Assembly: GCA_036504335.1 (NCBI GenBank)
Contig: DASXVJ010000029.1
Location: 1 to 64,000 of the forward strand
Direction: 5' to 3'
Length of the DNA stretch: 64,000 nt
Source: Fen-183 sp036504335
GTDB taxonomy: Bacteria; Acidobacteriota; Thermoanaerobaculia; UBA5066
Part shown: piece by piece, positions 59,537 through 64,000 of the stretch
Layout of the letters: every line of letters begins with the position of its first letter
Position numbering within the stretch: position 1 is the stretch's first letter
Translations under genes and position numbers: made by a program
Notes under the pieces: model-generated
Databases searched by the model: none
What the model saw: only the letters and a program-made list of their open reading frames with translations
Told to the model about the DNA's origin: nothing

Positions 59537-62007
59537 CGACTCCGTCCGTCCCCCCCTCACGCAGCGACGAAATCCGGCGCATCGAGACGAAGTGGCGCGA
59601 GCGATGGGAACGGGACCGCGCCGCGTTCGTCGACACGGGCAAGCCCGCAGGCGACGGCACGTACCTCCTCGTGATGCTGCCGTACCCCTCGGGCGACCGG
59701 CTGCACGTCGGGCACGCCCGCACGTACTTCCTGACGGACGCGCTCCACCGCTACCTCCGGCAGCGCGGACGGACGATCTTCTGCCCGATGGGCTGGGACG
59801 CGTTCGGCCTGCCGGCCGAGAACTACGCGATCCAGAGGGGCGTCCACCCGCACACCTCGACGCTCGCGAACATTGCGGCGATGAAGGAGCAGTTCCGGGC
59901 GTGGGGCGTCCTCTACGACTGGACGAAGGAAGTCACCACCTGCGAGCCGGCCTACTACCGCTGGAACCAGTGGTTCTTCCTCAAGCTCCTCGAGAAGGGC
60001 CTCGCCGTGCGGCGGAAGTCCGCCGTGAACTGGTGCCCCTCGTGCGAGACGGTGCTCGCGAACGAGCAGGCCGAGGGCGGCGTGTGCGACCGCTGCGGGA
60101 CGCCCGTCATCCAGCGCGAGCTCGAGCAGTGGTTCCTGAAGATCACGGACTACGCCGAGAGCCTTCTCGCCGGCCTCGACACGCTCGGGAAGTGGCCCGA
60201 GAAGGTCGTCACGATGCAGCGCAACTGGATCGGGAAGTCGGTCGGCGCCGACCTCGACTTCGCGATCCCCGCGCTCGGCGAGAGCGTGCGCGTCTTCACG
60301 ACGCGCCCGGACACCGTCTACGGCGCGACCGCGCTCATCCTCGCGCCGGAGCACGCGCTCGTCCCGCGCCTGATCGCAAACCATCCGGACGAGGCGGGGC
60401 TGCAGACGTGGGTCACGTCCGTCCGCGACCAGGAACGCATCGCGCGCGAGGCCGAGGGCGCCGAGAAGGACGGCCGGGACACGGGCGTCAAGGCGATCAA
60501 CCCGTTCACCGGGCAGGAGATTCCGGTGTGGCTCGCGAACTTCGTCGTCGCGGACTACGGCACGGGCGCGCTCATGGCCGTCCCCGCGCACGACACGCGG
60601 GACTTCGAGTTCGCGAAAAAGTACGGGATTCCGATCGTGAAGGTCATCGAGGGTGGCGACCTTCCCTATACGGGCGAGGGCCCTCTCGTTGCCTCTGGCA
60701 CCTTCTCAGAAAATTCCTCTTCCGCCGCCCGCGAACTGATTGCTGCGGAAGCCGCTTCGCGAAGGATCGGCGGTCCCAGGATCCGCTATCGCCTCCGGGA
60801 CTGGCTCATTTCCCGCCAGCGCTACTGGGGGACTCCGATCCCCATGGTGAAGTGCCCGACGGACGGCTGGGTGCCGGTGCCGGAGAAGGACCTGCCGATC
60901 GTGCTTCCGCCCGACGCGCCGTTCACCGGCAAGGGCGGGAACCCGCTGGAGAAGGTCGCGGCCTTCGTGAACACCACCTGCCCGAAATGCGGCGGCCCGG
61001 CGCGCCGCGAGACGGACACGATGGACACCTTCGTGGACTCGTCCTGGTACTACATGAGGTACCTCGACCCCTCGAACGATCGCGCCCCGTTCGACCCGGC
61101 GCGCGCCGCCGAGTGGGCGCCCGTCGACCAGTACATCGGCGGAATCGAGCACGCGATCCTCCACCTTCTCTACGCGCGCTTCTTCACCCGCGTCATGAAG
61201 GACCTCGGCCTCGTCACGTTCGAGGAGCCGTTCTCCGCCCTGTTCAACCAGGGAATGATCACGCGCCAGTCCCCGACGGGGCGCGTCGAGAAGATGTCGA
61301 AGTCGCGCGGCAACGCCGTGTCCCTCGACCCGCTCATCGCGGAGAAGGGCGCCGACGCCGTGCGCGCGTTCGTCCTCTTCCTCGGGCCGCCCGAGAAGGA
61401 CGCCGAGTGGAGCGACGAGGGCATCAGCGGGCCGGAGCGCTTCCTCGGGCGCGTCCGGACGGCCGTGGAGCGCTTTGTCGCGACGGGCGCCGACGTGCGC
61501 GGCGAGCCCGCCGCGGCGGACACGCCGGCGGCGCGCGCCCGGCACATGGCCGTCAAGAAGCTCACGGAAGATTTCGACGCGTTCTCGTTCCACACGGCCG
61601 TCGCGCACCTCATGGAGTTCGCGACGCACGCCGCCGGCCTCGTCGGCGACGCGAAGGCCGACAGGGGAGAGACCGCCGCGACGCTCCGCGCGCTCGTCGC
61701 GCTCCTCCACCCGATCGCCCCGCACCTCTCCGAGGAGCTGAACGAGAAGCTCGGCGGCACGGCGAGCCTCCTCGTCTCCGGCTGGCCCGCGTTCGACCCG
61801 AAGCTCGCGGTAGAGGAGATCGCCTCCGTCGCCGTGCAGGTCTCGGGAAAGGTCCGCAGCGAGGTCAAGCTCCAAAGAGGATCTTCTGAGAAAGAGGCGC
61901 GGGCGGCAGCGGAGGCGGATCCTGCGGTGGCCCGGTGGCTCGTGGACAAGCAGGTCGTGAAAGTGATCTGGGTCCAGGACCGCCTGCTCAACCTGGTCGT
62001 GAAGTGA
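59533..62007 (+). CDS. leuS: Leucyl-tRNA synthetase
   Basis: An 824-residue class I synthetase. HIGH motif HVGHART (about residues 58-64), zinc/CP1 segment (NWCPSCETVLANEQ; CDRCGTPV), editing domain (TTRPDTVYGAT with the key Asp region; MAVPAHDTRDFEFA), KMSKS in VEKMSKSRGN (587-591), and a C-terminal anticodon-binding domain. A B tract encodes SGTFSENSSS in the editing-to-catalytic linker, and an A tract encodes LQRGSSEKEAR near the C-terminus. ATG 59533 overlaps the HEAT-CheR stop; length is typical. Confidence 0.96.
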   Translation: MTTPSVPPSRSDEIRRIETKWRERWERDRAAFVDTGKPAGDGTYLLVMLPYPSGDRLHVGHARTYFLTDALHRYLRQRGRTIFCPMGWDAFGLPAENYAIQRGVHPHTSTLANIAAMKEQFRAWGVLYDWTKEVTTCEPAYYRWNQWFFLKLLEKGLAVRRKSAVNWCPSCETVLANEQAEGGVCDRCGTPVIQRELEQWFLKITDYAESLLAGLDTLGKWPEKVVTMQRNWIGKSVGADLDFAIPALGESVRVFTTRPDTVYGATALILAPEHALVPRLIANHPDEAGLQTWVTSVRDQERIAREAEGAEKDGRDTGVKAINPFTGQEIPVWLANFVVADYGTGALMAVPAHDTRDFEFAKKYGIPIVKVIEGGDLPYTGEGPLVASGTFSENSSSAARELIAAEAASRRIGGPRIRYRLRDWLISRQRYWGTPIPMVKCPTDGWVPVPEKDLPIVLPPDAPFTGKGGNPLEKVAAFVNTTCPKCGGPARRETDTMDTFVDSSWYYMRYLDPSNDRAPFDPARAAEWAPVDQYIGGIEHAILHLLYARFFTRVMKDLGLVTFEEPFSALFNQGMITRQSPTGRVEKMSKSRGNAVSLDPLIAEKGADAVRAFVLFLGPPEKDAEWSDEGISGPERFLGRVRTAVERFVATGADVRGEPAAADTPAARARHMAVKKLTEDFDAFSFHTAVAHLMEFATHAAGLVGDAKADRGETAATLRALVALLHPIAPHLSEELNEKLGGTASLLVSGWPAFDPKLAVEEIASVAVQVSGKVRSEVKLQRGSSEKEARAAAEADPAVARWLVDKQVVKVIWVQDRLLNLVVK
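60698..60728. repeat. B tract in leuS
   Basis: GGCACCTTCTCAGAAAATTC then CTCTTCCGC, in B orientation, in the linker after the editing domain. No convincing A partner lies upstream. Confidence 0.45.
61871..61899. repeat. A tract in leuS 3' end
   Basis: TCCAAAGAGGATCTTCTGAG then AAAGAGGCG, in A orientation. It is about 140 bases before the A tract of the leuS-lptE junction and has no B partner of its own. Confidence 0.38.
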
Positions 62008-62618
62008 GAGACGATAGAAAAGACCGAAGAGAAGATTCTTCGAGTGGTCGCGGGCGAACGCTGCCCGGAGCGCGCCGGCTGCGCCGCGCCTCCGGCTCTT
62101 CATCATTCAAAGAATTCTCTCTCTTCTTTCTCGTTCTCTTCGTCTTCGGCTGCGGTTATTCGCTCGTGGGCACCGGCGCGAGCGCGCTTCCCCCGAACGT
62201 CAAGACGGTCTGGGTGCCGACGTTCATCAACGACACGACGGTCGTGAGCGCCGAGCAGAAGCTCACTGACGCGGTCCTGCGGGAGCTGTCGGCGCGCGGA
62301 CGCCTGAAACCGGTTCGGGAACGCTCCCAGGCGGATGCGGAGCTGAACGGACGCCTGACGTCGCTGAGCCTCACGCCGGTCCGCTTCGACGACGCGGGTC
62401 TCGCGGTCGAGTACCAGCTGACGATCACGGCGAACCTCTCCCTCGCCGAGAAGTCGACGGAGAAGATTCTGTTCAAGGAGCCGTCGTTCGTGTTCCGCCA
62501 GCCGTACAACGTGCCGGGGAGCTCGAAGTCGTACTACGACCGCGAGCGGGAAGCGATCGAGGCCCTGGCGCGGCCGTTCGCCCAGAGCCTCGTCACGACC
62601 ATCCTGGAAGGGTTCTAG
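62004..62618 (+). CDS. lptE: LPS-assembly lipoprotein LptE
   Basis: A 204-residue lipoprotein that plugs the LptD barrel during LPS insertion. Signal sequence FKEFSLFFLVLFVFGCGYS with lipobox Cys about residue 50, then the LptE domain (LPPNVKTVWVPTFINDTTVVSAEQKLTDAVLREL has the family's V-x-x-F-x-N pattern). The start is likely GTG 62004, overlapping the leuS stop (GTGA), which gives an unusually long charged N-region of about 34 residues (RDDRKDRREDSSSGRGRTLP...). This N-region and the hydrophobic core of the signal are encoded by an A/B tract pair. leuS-lptE is a frequent gene order. Confidence 0.88.
   Translation: MRDDRKDRREDSSSGRGRTLPGARRLRRASGSSSFKEFSLFFLVLFVFGCGYSLVGTGASALPPNVKTVWVPTFINDTTVVSAEQKLTDAVLRELSARGRLKPVRERSQADAELNGRLTSLSLTPVRFDDAGLAVEYQLTITANLSLAEKSTEKILFKEPSFVFRQPYNVPGSSKSYYDREREAIEALARPFAQSLVTTILEGF
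62014..62145. repeat. Inverted tract pair 13 at the start of lptE (A 62014-62050, B 62097-62145)
   Basis: A contains AGAGAAGATTCTTCGAGTGG and B contains CATTCAAAGAATTCTCTCTC then TTCTTTCTCG. The B arm supplies the Phe/Leu codons of the signal peptide. Confidence 0.65.
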
Positions 62619-62624
62619 GAGCCC

Positions 62625-62954
62625 CTACTTCGCCTTCTTGGCGGCCTTGGGGGCCTTCTTCGGGGCGGCCGTCGCGGCCGGCGCTCCGGTGGACTTCGCG
62701 GCCTTGTTCGTCGTCTTCGCGATCCGCGACTTCAGGCGCGAGGCCGTCTTCTTGTGGAGGACGCCCTTGCGGACGGCGACGTCCAGCTCGGACATCGCGT
62801 TCGACAGCATGCCGCCGACCTTGGCCGCTTCGGTCTCGGCGGTCTTGCGGAGGTTCTTGACGACGTTTCGGACGCGCGTGACGACGGAGCGGTTGCGGGC
62901 GCGGCGCTTCTCGCTCTGTCCGGCGCGCTTCTTGGCCTGCTTGGTGTTTGCCAT
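62625..62954 (-). CDS. rpsT: 30S ribosomal protein S20
   Basis: A 109-residue basic protein. The family start ANTKQAKKRAGQSEKRRARNRSVVTRVRN is typical (key residues KRxRQxxKRRxxN), followed by VGGMLSNAMSELDVAVRKGVLHKKTASRLKSRI, matching the conserved G-x-x-H-K-N/K-x-A-R-x-K-S-R-L motif. A Lys/Ala/Pro-rich tail of about 20 residues extends the usual C-terminus. S20 binds 16S rRNA early in assembly. It converges with lptE, six bases apart. Confidence 0.95.
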   Translation of the reverse strand: MANTKQAKKRAGQSEKRRARNRSVVTRVRNVVKNLRKTAETEAAKVGGMLSNAMSELDVAVRKGVLHKKTASRLKSRIAKTTNKAAKSTGAPAATAAPKKAPKAAKKAK

Positions 62955-62984
62955 TTCGGGGGAGGTCCCTTTCTTTCGGTTTGC

Positions 62985-63860
62985 TTACCGGGCGTCGCCG
63001 CCGAGAGCCTTGAGCCGCTGGCGCGCGCTCTTGGCCTCGTCGGAGCCCGGGAACTGGTTGACGACGTAATTGAGCTCGACCATGGCCTGGGCCTTCTCGC
63101 CGAGCTCGAGGTGGGCGAGCCCCTTCTTGAGGTGGGCGGTGGGGGCCTTGTCGCTCTGCGGATACGTGCGGAAGAGCTTGTCGTAGGCCGCGATCGCCTC
63201 GTGCGGTTTCTTCTGCGCCGACCAGCACTCGCCCGCCCAGTACAGGGCGTCGTCGGAGAGGTCGGTGCGGGGGAACTTCTCGGCGTAGTCCTCGAAGCCC
63301 TGGCGGGAAAGATCGTAGCGGCCGCGCTGGTAGTCGGCCGTGGCCTGCGCGAAGAGGTCGGCGGGGGAGATGCCTCCGCCCTTCGGTGCCGACGCGGCGG
63401 CCGCCGCTCCTGCCGCGGGCATCGCGACGAGGCCGCTGGAAGCCGGGGGAGCGCCGGCCGGGGCCGTGGCGCCACCCGGTCCGGGCGGGGTCAGGGCGGA
63501 GGCGGCGGCGGAGCTCGACCGGGACTGGACTTCGGCGATCTGCTGCGAGAGCTGGGAGAGCCTCCGGTTCGTGTCCTCGAGCTTGCCGGCGAGCGTCTGC
63601 ATCTCGCGCGTCAGCTCGTCGAACTTCGCCCCGAGATCGGCGTTCGAGCGCAGGAGCGTGGCCGACTGCTTCGCGAGCGAGTCGTTGAGCTTCGCCATCT
63701 CGTCCTTGGAGGACGACTGCTTCTGGAGCGTATCGACCTGCTTTTCGACGACACTGACGTGCTTGTGGAGCCCGTCGATGTCGGTGCCGCTCACGCAGCC
63801 CGCCGCGGACGCGAGAAGGCCCGCGGCCGCGAGCGCCCGGAGCCCCCGCACGCGCGTCAC
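62985..63860 (-). CDS. cpoB: Tol-Pal system coordinator CpoB (YbgF)
   Basis: A 291-residue envelope protein. The N-terminus has a lipoprotein-type signal (LRALAAAGLLASAAGCVSG), then a coiled coil (about 30-105, LHKHVSVVEKQVDTLQKQ...), an Ala/Pro-rich linker (about 105-155), and C-terminal TPR-like repeats (ADLFAQATADYQRGRYDLSRQGFEDYAEKFP; ALYWAGECWSAQKKPHEAIAAYDKLFRTYPQSDKAPTAHLKKGL shows the YPxSxxAPxAxLKxG pattern of YbgF). It coordinates cell-wall synthesis with outer-membrane constriction. GTG 63860 overlaps the pal stop (GTGA). E. coli CpoB is not a lipoprotein, so the lipobox Cys is a difference. Confidence 0.92.
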   Translation of the reverse strand: MTRVRGLRALAAAGLLASAAGCVSGTDIDGLHKHVSVVEKQVDTLQKQSSSKDEMAKLNDSLAKQSATLLRSNADLGAKFDELTREMQTLAGKLEDTNRRLSQLSQQIAEVQSRSSSAAASALTPPGPGGATAPAGAPPASSGLVAMPAAGAAAAASAPKGGGISPADLFAQATADYQRGRYDLSRQGFEDYAEKFPRTDLSDDALYWAGECWSAQKKPHEAIAAYDKLFRTYPQSDKAPTAHLKKGLAHLELGEKAQAMVELNYVVNQFPGSDEAKSARQRLKALGGDAR

Positions 63861-64000
63861 TTCGCGGTCACGACGAAATGCCCGCGGCGGTTCTTCGCCC
63901 ACGAGTCCTCGTCGTGTCCGGTCGCGAAGGGGCGCTCCTTGCCGTAAGACACCGTCTTGACGCGGCCGGCGTCGACGCCGAGGGAGACGAGGTATTCCTT
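63857..64000 (-). CDS. pal: Peptidoglycan-associated lipoprotein Pal, C-terminal fragment
   Basis: The last 47 residues of an OmpA-like domain, cut by the window edge. It reads VKTVSYGKERPFATGHDEDSWAKNRRGHFVV, with the diagnostic SYGKERP...E..W.KNRR pattern that binds meso-diaminopimelate in peptidoglycan. Order pal-cpoB is the usual Tol-Pal operon end. The rest of the gene lies beyond position 64000. Confidence 0.93.
   Translation of the reverse strand, partial: KEYLVSLGVDAGRVKTVSYGKERPFATGHDEDSWAKNRRGHFVVTAK

Overview
The window is about 64 kb of GC-rich, densely packed bacterial chromosome from a Gram-negative organism: it carries outer-membrane porins, the lipoprotein enzymes Lgt and LspA, LptE, CpoB and Pal. 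The mix of a bactofilin, a DUF4388 protein, a group-3-type [NiFe] hydrogenase and two Liv transporters would suit an Acidobacteriota-like lineage (for example Thermoanaerobaculia), but this is an inference from content. No rRNA, tRNA, CRISPR array, prophage or transposase was seen.

Layout. 1-600: a probable lone integron-type gene cassette with a small membrane protein and an attC-like hairpin. 0.6-9.4 kb (minus): a conserved hypothetical gene, a binding protein and a porin, then an MFS exporter and a branched-chain amino-acid (Liv) ABC operon in which the two ATPases are fused into one protein. 9.5-10.8 kb (plus): a lipocalin-like protein and proC. 10.8-15.8 kb (minus): a six-gene cytosolic [NiFe] hydrogenase operon including a cyclic-nucleotide-binding-domain protein. 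15.9-18.6 kb (plus): a two-subunit molybdenum hydroxylase. 18.6-23.1 kb (minus): a second complete Liv operon with separate ATPases. 23.3-27.2 kb (minus): a CBS-ACT protein, a GGDEF-EAL c-di-GMP enzyme and menG/ubiE. 27.2-33.5 kb: small hydrolases, DUF2891, TauE, OsmC, DUF1579 and a LigD lacking its ligase domain. 33.6-44.7 kb: a HEAT/DUF4388 protein, acetyl-CoA synthetase, a second porin, an MHS symporter, NhaA, a bactofilin and an aldehyde dehydrogenase. 44.8-51.3 kb (minus): an aminotransferase, then ileS-lspA-lgt-rluD. 51.4-62.6 kb (plus): a Gfo/Idh oxidoreductase, MTA phosphorylase, adenosine kinase, ribH-nusB, a transglutaminase, a degenerate receiver, a HEAT-CheR fusion, leuS and lptE. 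62.6-64 kb (minus): rpsT, cpoB and the end of pal.

Many operon genes overlap by four bases (GTGA or ATGA), which suggests translational coupling. Several genes lack a Shine-Dalgarno sequence and have a -10-like hexamer 5-14 bases before the start codon, as expected for leaderless mRNAs.

The most unusual structure is a dispersed family of AT-richer purine/pyrimidine tracts. Copy A resembles GAAGATTTCTTAGAAAG followed by GTAAGAGG, and copy B is its reverse complement. They mostly occur as inverted A...B pairs about 50-170 bp apart, both between genes and inside unrelated coding sequences (lipocalin, MBL hydrolase, LigD, RluD, IleRS, MTAP, NhaA, LptE). The reading frame is kept and the DNA between the arms still encodes family-typical protein. 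I do not recognise this as a described element, and it is the main candidate for something new here.
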